Assembly (NCBI RefSeq): GCF_932526225.1
Contig: NC_064036.1
Span: forward strand, 744,001 to 808,000
Length of the DNA stretch: 64,000 nucleotides
Reading direction: 5' to 3'
DNA from: Nematostella vectensis
Lineage: Eukaryota; Cnidaria; Anthozoa; Actiniaria; Edwardsiidae
Below, piece by piece: positions 23,111 to 51,458 of the stretch. Position 1 is the first letter of the stretch. Each line of letters begins with the position of its first letter. The translations under genes and the position numbers were made by a program. The notes under the pieces are model-generated. The model was not told where the DNA came from. It saw only the letters and a program-made list of their open reading frames with translations, and did not search any database.

Positions 23111-25288
23111 TGTGCTGTTTTTCAAGGTGTAGACCCAACAGAGCTGCCTCCTCACCTTTGATGTGTTGCAAAGAAAAAGCGCACGGCATAAGAGCGTCTC
23201 AAAAGAAAAAAGAAAGAAAAAACAGATTTGGGTTTCTTGTGGAAAATGTGTGAATTTAGTGTTTCTAGAAGGGGGGTATTTTGGGCGCTTAATTGAGTTT
23301 TTGCAGTAAACACGAAAACAGACGAATTCTATTTTATCCCCTCCTGTTTATTGTCCGCGCGTCTTATTTTCTTCATGAACAGCTTGACATCCTGTTCCCC
23401 TGGCAACGGCGTTCATCACAGTTTCCGGTTTGGGTTCTGCTTAAAATTATGAAAACACTTATGTCAATACATTAAATGCTATTCGCTCGACTTTTTTAAG
23501 GGTTATGATCTGTTTGGTCTCTTATCGAACTCAATGTTATCATTCTTTTATTTCAAGAGATTAATAAAGATACTTCAGTTATTGATCATTTTGGTTAGGC
23601 ATATAATATATATAAATACGCAATATATGCATATGCAATATATATAAATACGGTTGTCTGATAAAGGCTGGAACAAGACAATCGCCAAATCGAAATGCAA
23701 TTTAACTCATAAGATACTGAAGATTTTAATTGAAGGTGTAAAAATGAAATTGATAGCTATCTTTTTTTAAGTACATCTGGACCGCTTTATATTACTCACT
23801 GTTGTTTTATTTTGGTAGCAGCATCAATAAGCCTTCTGACCCTCTCCCATCGAAGCCCCCTCTCTTTATATTATAAAATATTTAAGGTATTATTTCGAAT
23901 CAATGTGGGGAAGCTGATCAAGATATTTAGATACCTTTATTCCTCATACAACCATTATTATTCATGGGTATTCAAAAACCTGATAAGCTCTCAGTTGTAA
24001 ACTCTTACGATGAAGCAACGTATGCTTCGTGGCCGAGCGGGGCATGGACACTAGATGCCAAGCAGCGCGCGGTATCTACAAATCCCTAGCTAGGTGTGCA
24101 TCTAAAAATGAGGACAACTAGAGTCCAAGGGATTTTAACTCTAGTTTTACTTCTTTTTTAATGCTGGATGTAGTTTTCTGTGTTGTTGTGCAAAGATGGA
24201 GAGCAAAGCCCTTAAAGTTTCCGCGTTAATTGCTTGCGCTTGGACTCGCGTCACGCGTCTTAGACGCAACTTTGGAGTGATCATAATGATCTGACAAACA
24301 AATTTTAAGCTTATAGCATTGTATAAAAATTTTAAAGCGTCCTCAGTTTGTATTACAATGGGAGTCATGGAAACGCGTATAAGAGAAGACGCGACGTGTT
24401 GCAGGCAACAGACGCCGCGACATCGCCGCGAACGCAAGGTACGTCTTACTTCCTCTGGCAGGAATAATTCCTCTTTGATAGTTATCTTAGGATTTTAAGA
24501 TACCCAATGGAGCTGCTTATGCAAGTAATAAAATGATACTACTACTGTCTAGCTTGCGTGATTGCGAAGAAGGCGTGACAAGTCACATGTGGGCTGAGCT
24601 TTTTCCGAAAATCATCAGCTAGGTTTTTCCTTCAGTACATTTGTACACAATTCGAAAGCTTATTGATTACTCGCATTGACGATTTTTTAGCACAAAAGAC
24701 AAGTGATTTAGGCAAAAAAAAAAGAGCTATAGCTTGAAGAGACTCTAAGCGACTCTATTAGTGACTACTAAGGTTGTTTTTGAAAAGGTTGTTATTATAT
24801 GTCACGCACAGCAAAGTGAAAAAGTTTTTTCTATAGTCTTTTTTCAATTAATTTCTTTGTTTTTAGTTAGAAAATAAATGAATTACTTAAATCTGAACAT
24901 TTTATTAATAAAAAAAAAGGTAACGGATGACCCTGCCCTGTAACTAATGCCACGAGTTCCACAGTTTGGTAAACAAAAGCGATATGCAGTAGAACAATGG
25001 CAAAACAATATGACCACGTGGCTATTAGGGATCACTGCAATCAAAATCTCAAAAGGTGTCAATTAAGTTTGTACTTAAAAGCCTAATCTTTAAAAACCAT
25101 TAGAGATTACCTGCTGACCTAGATCATAAGTGTTTTTCCCTTATTTAAAATAAAGCGCTATAAATGTACAATTAAAATAATTTCTGATGCTACTGCTTTC
25201 TGCCTTGGTATTTCCTCTTATTTCCACGCTATTACTTTCCAGGACATTAGAATTTCTCGCTTTTCAAAACGTTTGCCTTTCTCCAAGC
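23111..25288. other. Intergenic and 5' region of the MurA gene
   Basis: No protein gene is supported. A CpG-rich patch lies at about 24190-24450. There, a plus-strand ATG (24369) runs to a donor gtacgt at 24442, and a minus-strand frame (24147-24437) faces the other way. A pyrimidine-rich acceptor 'attactttccag' ends at 25241, so a non-coding 5' exon of the MurA gene may begin there. Confidence 0.4.
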
Positions 25289-27559
25289 ATGAGTCAGCTG
25301 CACGTCAGAGGGGGTTATCCCCTCAGGGGAACTATCCGTATCCCCGGTGCCAAGAACGCAGCATTGCCTTTGATGGCCGCGAGCCTTCTGACCACCAAAC
25401 CAGTCCGTCTCACAAACATCCCTAAAGTAACCGACGTCAACGCCATGGCAGTCATTCTGCAATCTCATGGGGTCGCTGTGGAGTGGAGACCGGACGATAG
25501 TCTCGTTCTTGATGCTCGCAATGCGCAAGGGATACCATCAATCTCTAGTACGTATGCGCCGATTCGTAGCTCTATTTTCACTCTTGGTCCCGCCATGGGG
25601 AGATTTGGTGAGGCTATGATCCAAGTGCCCGGAGGTTGTCAAATTAGCCAGGGTGGCCGTCCAATTGACCTGCATTTTTACGCAATGCGCAAGCTAGGAG
25701 CCATCGTGGACGAGGAAAGTGGTCTTGTGAAGACCAATGGCAATCGTTTACGCGGAGCACGCATCACATTCGACAAGGTGTCCGTCGGCGCAACAATAAA
25801 CGCGCTGATGGCGGCTTGCCTTGTGCAGGGGAAAACGATTCTCGAAAATGCGGCCATGGAAGCAGAAATCGATGACTTGGTGTGCATGCTGCGAAAGATG
25901 GGAGCCCAGATTGATAAGAATCGCGATACAAAGACATGGTTTATCACCGGCGTAAGCAGTCTTCATGGAGCAGACCACGGAGTGGTGCCGGACCGCATCG
26001 TTGCCGGGACGTATGCTGTAGCTGCAGTCATGACAGGAGGAGAATTAACGTTGACACTTGGCCCTTGCCCTGTCCCTGCCTTGATGGGATGCGTGCTGAC
26101 ATGCCTGAGGGCTGCAGGAGCAGAGGTGATGGAGTTAGCGGAAGGCATTAGGGTGCGCGGTGGAAGACGGCCACGCTCAGTGTCAATCACCACATCCCCA
26201 TACCCTGGGTTTCCCACTGACATGCAGCCCCAGTGGATGGCTTTGATGTGCATGGCGCAAGGGTCTTGTGAAGTGAAGGAAACGATTTTCGACCACCGAT
26301 TCCAGCATGTCAAAGAGCTCAGAAAGCTGGGTGCGAATCTGGAATGCACAGGCAAGAACGTGGTTCGCGTTCAAGGAGTCGATCTATCCTTGATGCAGCC
26401 TTCACTTGTCCAGGCAACGGATCTTCGTGCCGCTGCAGCTCTACTTCTTGTAGGTTTGGCAATACCAGGTAATACCATGTATTAACTAGGTGGTGATGGT
26501 GAACTATTTATATAAAGATCAATACCACAGATCACAGCCACCACACCACTATCATTATATATTTTTCATCTTTATCAGAATTTCAATACCATCACCATAA
26601 TTATTTTCAACAGCAGCAGTAGCATTGTTCTTTGCTTGCCACAACCCCCATCCCCTCACCCCAACACGCACACAACAAGCGGTGTAAGGATTAGGGATAG
26701 GGAATAATAATCAGTGAATTTTACACCTTGTTATATTATACCAGGAAAGTGATTATACTTTGTAGTATATTTATGCCTACCCACACCACCCCACCCCCAT
26801 TCCACAAATCCTTAAACAAATCACCATATGATTATCATGCTATTATTACGATGATCAGATCAGATCAGCACATCATATTCATCGTCAATAAACTCCCTCC
26901 TTTTATTGTCTATGCAGCATTTGAACCACCATTATGATTGTGTCGTCATAACTTTCTCGTTATCTTATAAACGGGCATCGTTCGCTGTCGCACATCCTCA
27001 GAGAGATTCAAAGCTAGAATTCGTCTTCCTCACTACTTTCCACAACTCCCACTACTTCCCAGAACTCTTTGTCCAGATGAAAAAGGCTGTTATCAGCCTC
27101 CGTTTCACGCGCACGTCGCAAAGAGTGGGAAGTAGCACAATCTCTGTATTTGTGCCTATTGAAAGACAAAAAAGTGAAAAATGAAAAATAACTTGCTAAA
27201 AAGAAAAAAATGCACGTCAGTATTGTGTTTACTTTCACGTCTTTTTAACAAGTTGCTTTTTATTTTTCACAAACTTTTTTTTCGCCCTATGTTTACTGTA
27301 AATACCAGTAGGGATAAGTAAAGAGCTTGGGCTACCTGTGGATTTTAGCAGCAGCAATGTGGAGTTTTCTCGAGTTTCTCGCCCAGAGCACTTCGTTTGG
27401 CGACGCATGCGCAGAAATAAGAAGGGCTCTGATCGACATTCGTTTGTTGCAGGCGAAACCGTTATTCAGGATATTCATCACCTCGAGCGCGGATACGAGG
27501 ATGTCGTCAGAGTTCTGAGCGCTTGTGGCGCCCGTTTGGAAAAGAAAACCGCCCCTTGA
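25289..27559 (+). CDS. murA-like: UDP-N-acetylglucosamine 1-carboxyvinyltransferase, MurA-like (two exons, 428 aa)
   Basis: Exon 1 is 25289-26468 (donor gtaata). Exon 2 is 27453-27559 (acceptor ttgttgcag, stop TGA). They join in phase 1 to give 428 residues, against about 419 for bacterial MurA. MurA adds enolpyruvate from PEP to UDP-GlcNAc, the first committed peptidoglycan step. Visible key residues are GAKN with Lys22-Asn23, the catalytic-loop cysteine at 117 in 'VPGGCQIS', Arg124, 'PYPGFPTDMQPQ' with its catalytic Asp, and 'DLRAAAALLL' with its Arg. Exon 2 supplies the C-terminal 'HLERGYEDV'. An in-frame ATG 34 codons upstream would add a hydrophobic leader. The chosen Met aligns with bacterial starts, but the longer form is possible. 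An intron and animal neighbours argue for a bacterial gene settled in an animal genome. AATAAA lies near 27673. Confidence 0.92.
26469..27452 (+). other. 984-bp intron inside the MurA-like gene
   Basis: GT-AG borders (gtaata to gttgcag) join two halves of a single conserved active-site domain. AT-rich and otherwise featureless. The frames within it carry no recognisable protein. Confidence 0.85.
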
Positions 27560-27889
27560 GGAAACCGGATAAAACGTTCAGTTAGAACAGAGGGCTTGCT
27601 TTAGGCTAGGAAAAGTTGAACTTTTAGATTCTGTGTGCTTATTAATCAAAACCAGGAACTGTGTTTTCGTAAAATAAACAAAAATTTTGGTAGATTGTCT
27701 ATTTGACTGGGATTTGACTTCGGGTTCCCTGTGGACTAGTGCTCATTCTCACTCCTCTCAGTAGTAAAACAAAATGGTGGACGGTCAGAGGGATTACTGC
27801 TATTGGGTTTGCATTGGTTTTAACCTAAAACCCGAAGTTATATTCCGATTATCAAGATGTACTTTGAAATTTTAAATAATTAATCAATA

Positions 27890-29895
27890 ATGCCTTGGTT
27901 CTGGGAAGGCTTTGGGTTTTTCTCCGTATTCAAAAAGATTATTCATATACTCCCATATCTCATGCTGGCTTCCGTTTGTCTCGTTTGTGATTGGCTGATA
28001 ACCGTGCCGATAATCCACAATACAGACCCGAGTAGAGCATTAATGGATAACTTGGCTCATGGTTTCATCGCTGGTATTAGCTGGCTTATCGTTGTTGGCA
28101 TTTCAAGAGAAGGAATCATTCAGTCACTCGGATGCTCTGTACTGTCATGTGCGATTGATGTCGACCATTTCTTCCTCGCACGTTCATGGAACTTGAAGGT
28201 AAAGTCTAAAACTTTCTGGTATAGGGGGGGGGGGGGGGGGAGGGCTGATAAAACAGTTTGATGTCCCATAAAGGATTGAGAAAATAACTGTTTATTTTGA
28301 ATCGTTGGACTGTTTTCAGTTCGAATGTTACTGTGAATGCACGATCAAAACAGCCTTCACATAACTTATCAAGCTATACCCACTGAATTTACAGGGCCAT
28401 AAAGGTCATCAAAATACTGTGGAAGGGGCAGATACAAAAGACATTTAAGAAAACTGGGGGTATAGCAATGCTTTTTAGGAAAAAAATTGGGGGGGGGGGG
28501 GAGGTGGCCCCTAAAGGTGTCAGAGCACTGATTTGACAAATTCGTCATATAGTAATTCTTAATACCTAGTAATTTTAATTATTTAGTAATTATTAATCAT
28601 TTAGCACTGAATTGTGCTTTAAATACTGAGATTAATGAATTTCATATTAAAAGCATTTGCCTATTAAGAAAACAATATATCACTTGGTCCCATGTGCTGG
28701 TGTCTCAGAACAGTTTCATCCTCTTTATTTGAAAAAGCAGAAGTCCTTTTAGCATTACCTTATTTTGTCAAATAAGCACCCCGGCACATAAAATTTTTTA
28801 ACTCTCAGATGGGGTGCTTATTCTGGGGAAGGCGCTTATTTAAAATAGCAAATTTCGCACTAAAGGACAAAGAATGTTTTTATTTCTTTAAATATGAATT
28901 TTATACTACTGATATTTTCTTTTCTCTATATCATGATTAAAACGTGAAGTAGCTTTTTTCAATAATCTTTTATCTATGAAATATTTGTCTTTTTTTGTCT
29001 AGAGTCTATGAGCTCTAGTACTTTCTGAGAACTACATGTAAATGATAGTTACATAAATCCCGGGGAGGCACTTATTAATAGTTTTGTTTCAAAGGCATCA
29101 CTTATTCTGGGGAGGCACTTATTAATAGTTTTGTTTCAAAGGCATCACTTATTCTGGGGAGGCACTTATTAATAGTTTTGTTTCAAAGGCATCACTTATT
29201 CTGGGGAGGCACTTATTAATAGTTTTGTTTCAAAGGCATCACTTATTCTGGGGAGGCACTTATTAATAGTTTTGTTTCAAAGGCATCACTTATTCTGGGG
29301 AGGCACTTATTAATAGTTTTGTTTCAAAGGCATCACTTATTCTGGGGAGGCACTTATTAATAGTTTTGTTTCAAAGGCATCACTTATTCCGGGGAGGCAC
29401 TTATTAATAGTTTTGTTTCAAAGGCATCACTTATTCCGGGGAGGCACTTATTAATAGTTTTGTTTCAAAGGCATCACTTATTCCGGGGAGGCACTTATTT
29501 GAGTAAATATGGTATTTGTTATAATGACTTTATCAGTCACTAATTTTGTTTACTATGAATTTTAGGATGCGTTGTCCCTTACTCACCGTCCCCCACTTCA
29601 TACAACAACTATAATCCTGCTTCTGGTGCCTTTACTGCAAACATGGTGTGCTCAACATGTGGTTTGTCTACACCTTCTTCCATACATGTTTACTATCTCT
29701 GTACTGTCACATCATTTGCGGGATGCTCAAAGGCGGGGATTGTGGTTCTGGCCAATAGGTAGTACCCCTTCCTTACCTTGCTGGCTCTATGTAACCTGTG
29801 TCATGCTTTTACCATTTGTGTTAAAAATTGTGATCAAAGCTGTCGAGAGCCTACCTGACAATGAAGAGCTAAAGAAATCACCAGTGCCTATATGA
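27890..29895 (+). CDS. TMEM267: TMEM267-like multi-pass membrane protein (two exons, 212 aa)
   Basis: Exons are 27890-28198 (donor gtaaag) and 29566-29895 (acceptor gaattttag, stop TGA). They join in phase 0 to give 212 residues; the human protein is about 215. Shared family features are 'DNLAHGFIAGISWLIVVGI', the strongly conserved 'IDVDHFFLARSWNLK' at the exon junction, 'THRPPLHTTTII', 'SHHLRDAQRRGLWFWP' and 'LPCWLYV'. Several hydrophobic helices support a membrane location. The histidine/aspartate pattern recalls metal-dependent membrane hydrolase-like proteins, but the family's function is not established. The start ATG follows an AT-rich leader. It lies 330 bp beyond the MurA stop on the same strand, with the MurA poly(A) signal between them. 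The intron contains a 47-bp minisatellite. AATAAA near 30657 may end the transcript. Confidence 0.9.
29062..29500. repeat. 47-bp minisatellite in the TMEM267 intron, about nine copies
   Basis: The unit starts 'ggggaggcacttattaatag' and is followed by 'ttttgtttcaaaggcatcac'. The final three copies share a 'ttccgggg' variant instead of 'ttctgggg'. The array ends 65 bp before the exon 2 acceptor. A related single 'ggggtgcttattctggggaa' sequence occurs near 28811, on the approach to the array. Confidence 0.95.
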
Positions 29896-29929
29896 TTACT
29901 CATCTAAGGTCAGTATTTTTTTTAAAGTA

Positions 29930-30067
29930 ATATATGAAAAACGAGTGCGTGTTTCATCAGGGATTCCAAACACCGAGAGAGATGAAAACACGAGGCTGTC
30001 TGCGGCCGAGTGCTTTTATCGTTTCGAGGTGTTTCCTGATGAAACACGAAGCACAAGTTTTTTATAT
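29930..30067. mobile_element. Inverted-repeat element (~138 bp) just after TMEM267
   Basis: The left arm 'tatatgaaaaacgagtgc' with 'gtttcatcagg' mirrors the right arm 'cctgatgaaacacgaagc' with 'ttttttatatg'. It is a MITE-like hairpin. Frames on both strands across it are by-products of the palindrome. Confidence 0.65.
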
Positions 30068-30687
30068 GGCTTTTGAAAGTTACATCAAAGAATGTCACGA
30101 TGTAATCACAATTTTGCCCCAATTGTAAAAGGCGGCATGAACGGAACGCAAAACTGCTTTTCAAACTATCGACCTAACAATGCCGAGAAGTTTGTGTCCA
30201 ATCACAACCTGCTTTTTCTCAAGAAAAATACAATAAGTACATTTCGTTATTTGTTATGTGACGCAAGCTCATTCATTCACGAGAGAAGCTTGAGCTATGG
30301 CCAAAGGTTTAGGGGCCAACCGTTTTCATTCTCCCAAGTGCTGAGAGGACAAAAAGACATTGATTAAAGCCAGAACCCAAAGTCTACAATGTACAGGAGT
30401 ACAGGTTAGCAAAGTTCCCAATCTATTAGGGCCAGAAAGTAAAGTTTCTGAGAAGGAATAAACTGTCAATATTCAGAGTTTGGAGTCGGAGTTTAATTTA
30501 AGTAGACCAAGGCTTTAGTTCAATTTTACACTCTGCATCATTCATTTTCAAATTGTGAGGTTAACATAATTGTAAACGATAAAAAGGAGGACTACCTCGG
30601 AATGATTTGGTTTCCTTGATTTAACCAAATTCCCAACTGTGTAATTAAGATTATGATAAATAAAGTTGTCATTGATGTTATTGTTCT

Positions 30688-30795
30688 ATATGGGTCACAT
30701 GCATGGATCTTGATATCCAATGAGAACCCAGATGTCACTAGTGATGTTCATCTGGGTTCACATCGGGTATTAAGACCCATGCATGTGACCCATAT
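30688..30795. mobile_element. 108-bp near-perfect palindrome
   Basis: The sequence from 'atatgggtcacatgcatgg' to 'ccatgcatgtgacccatat' reads almost the same on both strands, with only scattered mismatches. The centre is at 'cactagtg'. It could form a long hairpin and is probably a foldback MITE. It lies in the stretch between TMEM267 and the chitin synthase 3' end. Confidence 0.8.
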
Positions 30796-31326
30796 CCTCT
30801 CCACTTATTGGCTAATGCCTGCATGAATAATTAATAAGTTTAAGAATAGCATATCATAACATAATTTGTTAGAATATTCCTATAAAAATGTTTGATCATC
30901 AAATCTTTAGAAAAATAAATCCTGTATAAAGTTTTAAAATCAGTAAAATCAGTTAAATGCAGGTTTACAAAAGTGACAAGAAATGACAAGTTATTTTGTG
31001 GGATACAAACGTTTGTGTCTGTTTCTTGCTGTATTTTATTATATGATGATATAGAATTGTATACTAGATGGTTCAATGATTTAACACAGATATGGGGTTG
31101 TTTTGGGGAAAAAGTTTGGTTCTGTTTGGCAGTAGTATTAAATTGGTGTTTGATAACAGATAGTCTTATTCATAAGATGTTCAGTCCAATTTATTTACTT
31201 AGACATTTTTCATTTCAGGAACATCGTGCAACAAAATATATCAATAACCTAACTGACATACTATTTTGATTCGGCCATATTTAGAAAAGCATCTATCAAA
31301 GCAAATTGTTCAGAGGTATAAAAACC
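30796..31326. other. Intergenic, between convergent TMEM267 and chitin synthase
   Basis: AT-rich sequence that should include the 3' untranslated region of chitin synthase. No gene is recognised. Confidence 0.5.
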
Positions 31327-47485
<16,159 letters not shown>

Positions 47486-50400
47486 AGAAACACTCAGTTT
47501 AGGTCAGTAATTCCGACATCGTGTATAGATAGATCATAGTTTTAACAGCGGCCAGCGCTTACGATATGACCAAATGAACACGAAACCTACTCGCATAAGT
47601 GTTATGACTAACGCAATGCGGACATTAGAACTCTAGTACCCCAATATCACTGTATTCTGTATGTCACATAAAACTAACGAGCAAAACGCAACGGACCATG
47701 CCGCAGCAACTGGTAAAAAATATAAAAACTAACCGGTTTGATCAACTAAAAGCACGCATACAATTCCACCTCGTCTAAGGATGATATTTTGTTTATATAT
47801 ATTTACATGTGTATATTTCTAAAATAAATTTAAATTACCATATGTAGTCTTGGCGGGAAAGAAGCAAGTAAATTATGTATTTTTCGTGATGACGCACATC
47901 TCTTCATCTTGTAAGATCAGTCAGCTAGACTCAAGTTTGTGGATACTAAAAGCTATATGAACGGAATTACGTACATATCTCTTGTACTCGAGCGTACAAG
48001 CATACACACTAAATTTCACAAACTAGAAAAAAAAACCCGAAGCAAAAACGTGTGTTACAAAGGCAAATAAAAGTGCGAAAAAAGCGCTGCGTATCGGCAA
48101 AGGTACGAGAAGATTGAATTATCCTTGACAGACAAAAAGCTCAATATTACTAGGGCTGAACAAAGATTATGATATGGATCGAATCAGGTTATAATGAAGG
48201 TCTTAATGAGATTTAAATATAGATTTTAAATACAACAAGGGCGCAGATGTGGTCGAGTCGAAGGAAGCAAGCAATGCAAAATGCAAGAAAGCATTAACAA
48301 GCAAATAAGCACTCATGCAAGCAATCAAGCTTTAAACAAGACAAGCAGAACTAGTAAGCAAACGCGCAAAACACCTAAACTTTAACTTAAAAAACGAAAC
48401 GTTTTTTACTAGATTCAAGTAGAATAAAACTTTAATTCGTCCCCCCCCCCCCCGCCCTTTAGAAACTCTGTTTGAACAATTCGGCTTTAAAACTGATTGT
48501 TGCCGTGAAGACAAACTGAGCAAAATTCCTTGTTTTACCAAACGACAACCTTATGCTATAACCCATTTATCTAAGACTAAGAGACTGTAATTATAGTTCA
48601 TATAAAGTCATGATAGCTTTTTGAAGGCCTACACGCATCGTAGTTAGAAAGTTGAAGTCTTTCGTCCTATAACAAGTTCGCCCGCGTTTTATACATTCTG
48701 CACCTATATTTCAAATAAGGTTGCGCTCAGAGACTCAATGTGTCGTAAGCCACACGGGTTTATAAGAAAATAAAAACCTTAAACAAACGATTAATCTAGG
48801 TTTGGAAACTCTAATACACGAAGGGCGCAGTCATGGGCTCAGTCATAGGCTCAGACATTTGGCTACGCATAAGATTTGGCCTGTGGTGACCTGGGACAGC
48901 GCGCGCAACACGGACCGATTATTCTCTTATTTTTATCGACGTTCGGGAAAGGAGGGGCTGCAATTAGTTAGAAATGTTTTGATCTCTAGGTTCATGGGCC
49001 GCTCCTCTGATTTGCAAAATAGAGAATAATAAAAACAATAGAATAGAACAGAAGACTAAAGATATAGTCGGCAAAGAGCAAAGAGAAGAAACCGCCCAAA
49101 ATAAACTGTGATTAAGACAAAATCATTTGACTGAGACAGTCTAATACTGACTTAGACAATAAGTGATTCAAGTGATTTGCAAACAATGTTTGATAAACAT
49201 TCTAAAAATGATAAAAGATTTGAGCACCAGCAGTATTACAGGACTGAGGAAAAATGGGTAAATTTACCCGTCATATGGATCAATCTGTTGTTCTTGGTCC
49301 TGAAACTAAATTGTTCTTTCTTTTTGTTGCGCTAGGAACACATTGGCGAATAATGACGTCACTATCCGATTCTTTTGTCAATAAATGCTTCATTAAAAGT
49401 TAATGGTCTTTCACATATATAAGCTGACCCACATTTGATACTTTTGGTAATATAAGATATTCCCTTGTATATGTGTCAAACTGTGCTTGTTGTACATGGC
49501 ACCACTAATATGTTTATTAAGTTAAACTTTCAATAGCATTACGGTTTATTCGCTTCTTCTCTCTGTGTGCGCGGGGGCCCCATCTAGAGCTCCAAGTAGT
49601 GGAAGATGGTTAAACATCGTTCAAATTTGTGGAACATCTATGAAATTTGGTACAGTGATAGAGAATCGTGCATTGAGCAATTCTATGAACCCATCCCCCA
49701 AAAATGTTAAACCAAAACTTTACCAAATGATGGATATTTGGATGGATGTTAACATAATCAGGGGCGGCGGAAGGGGAGGGGCAGGGGGGCGCCCTCCACT
49801 TTTCTTGACTTTTCTGGATACGTGTGGACGGCTGGAAACGATTCGAATACGCTGTGTGTGGACGCAGAAATTTTCGAATCCGCAAAAAAATATTTGTATA
49901 GGAAATCATACGACTTCGAGTTCAATTTGGAATTAATTTGCACTAGTGGTTTTTTAAAAAAGTATCAAAACTGCACGAGCCCGCTGCTCTGTACGCCGGC
50001 CATTTTTCTCTCACAACTTCAAGATCTCCGCCACTTATAAACAAGCCATCTCATTGGTCAATTTTGATGGTATTGTTTTTTAACCAATCGCGTCGCTCCA
50101 TTTCAAAGGAAATTTGCACTGTGTTAACTATTTCTGCACTTTTTTGCTTGTTTTTGCACTTTGTTAACTAAAAACTCTCAGCCAATCAGAATCCAGACAT
50201 TTTTTCATGTGTATTATTGGAAAAAACGATTTCCGGATACGTTGGACTAGGCCTAATATGTACAAGTTTTACAAATGTGTGGTCCATTAAAATATGAACC
50301 ATGGGTAACGTATAAAGGGCTAAATCACTGGTCTCTGAAGAAAGGGTGCATATACACAAGAATACTATAGCTTTCCAAACCTTGATGTGCTGTTATTTAC

Positions 50401-51458
50401 GCTAATATCCTGATACCCAAGAATCACTGCGGGTTACGACACATGGACTTTCTGGATGAAACGTTAGTTGAAATAGGTGTATATTACTAGAAGTATGTGT
50501 ACGGGCATATAGTTTATTTATTTGATAGAAGTAAAATATTAATCATATTTATTGATATTTCTGATATTTTCATTTATTTCACACTTTATACAAATTTAAG
50601 AAAAAAATTTAACTGAGCGGTTTTCTGCTATGATAATTAGTTAAAACCACGATAAAATCCATTTACACATCAACATTATAAAAACTTCTTACACACTATA
50701 GCTTGTGTTATTATAACAATGTCACAGATTTTGTTAAATGTTGTACAATATGATGATTTAACGCATAAAATAAAATTTTAATCCAAACGCTTCTTTCTAT
50801 ACACAATCGGGAGGGGTAGTTGAAACACTAAACACAACACCGCCAAAATTTTTGGATAGTGATGATGATGTGATCATTTGAGTAGTCAAAGAAACTTAGA
50901 CAAGACCGTAAATATATTGTTGGAGTTTCGGCCGAATTAAGACATCGAAAGTATTCTTTTCCACAATATCATGCCGAAGGATATATTTATATTCTAGAAT
51001 TGAAAGTTTGAAGAAAGGTGACATGATAAATAATCCAATAAAAAATACTAGATAATGCGGGACGCGAGATCTGCCAATACACTACACTACAACAAGCCTC
51101 CCCCGCAGGCGTTTCTAGGCAGGCGTCGCTATGGCCAAACATGGCAAATGATATAAGCACATAGCTAGACCAGAAACCAGCAAAACTGTTGAAACGTGTC
51201 CAAAATCCTGAGAACTCACAAGCTTTGGTTATCAGGCGAACGCGCCATTTTACGGGAACTACAACCATTAGGCGGGAAAATTTATTGCTCGATACATTGT
51301 TTTCCTAATATGGTGTTTCCGAATGTGCGTGGCCACCTCTCATCCATTCATCGGTTAGACTTTTCAATTCTCTTTTTAAAATTCTTCTAGATACTGATAA
51401 CGCCTCCTAGACCTCCTGTCACATGAATGGAAGTAATGTGAAAGATTCCTCGTTTGCA
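47486..51458. other. Intergenic DNA between START gene and chitin synthase
   Basis: This holds the chitin synthase promoter side and the START gene 3' side, both on the minus strand. Poly-C near 48440 and a G-rich patch 'ggggcggcggaagggg' at 49763 look like MITE fragments. Short frames on both strands at 49565-50040 and 50987-51390 show no family features. Confidence 0.5.

Noticed and set aside
24005..24065. tRNA-like start ('gtggccgagcgg')
   Set aside because: No T-arm ('ggttcgaatcc' type) or matching acceptor stem follows.
24369..24441. Coding first exon (ATG to donor gtacgt) for the MurA gene
   Set aside because: Joining it to the acceptor at 25241 gives the wrong frame for MurA. At most it is a non-coding or unrelated exon.
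25187..27559. Bacterial contamination as the source of MurA
   Set aside because: The coding region is split by a GT-AG intron and lies between animal genes on continuous sequence.
50987..51268. 93-codon minus-strand frame as a further START exon
   Set aside because: It lies beyond the START stop codon and shows no match to the fold.
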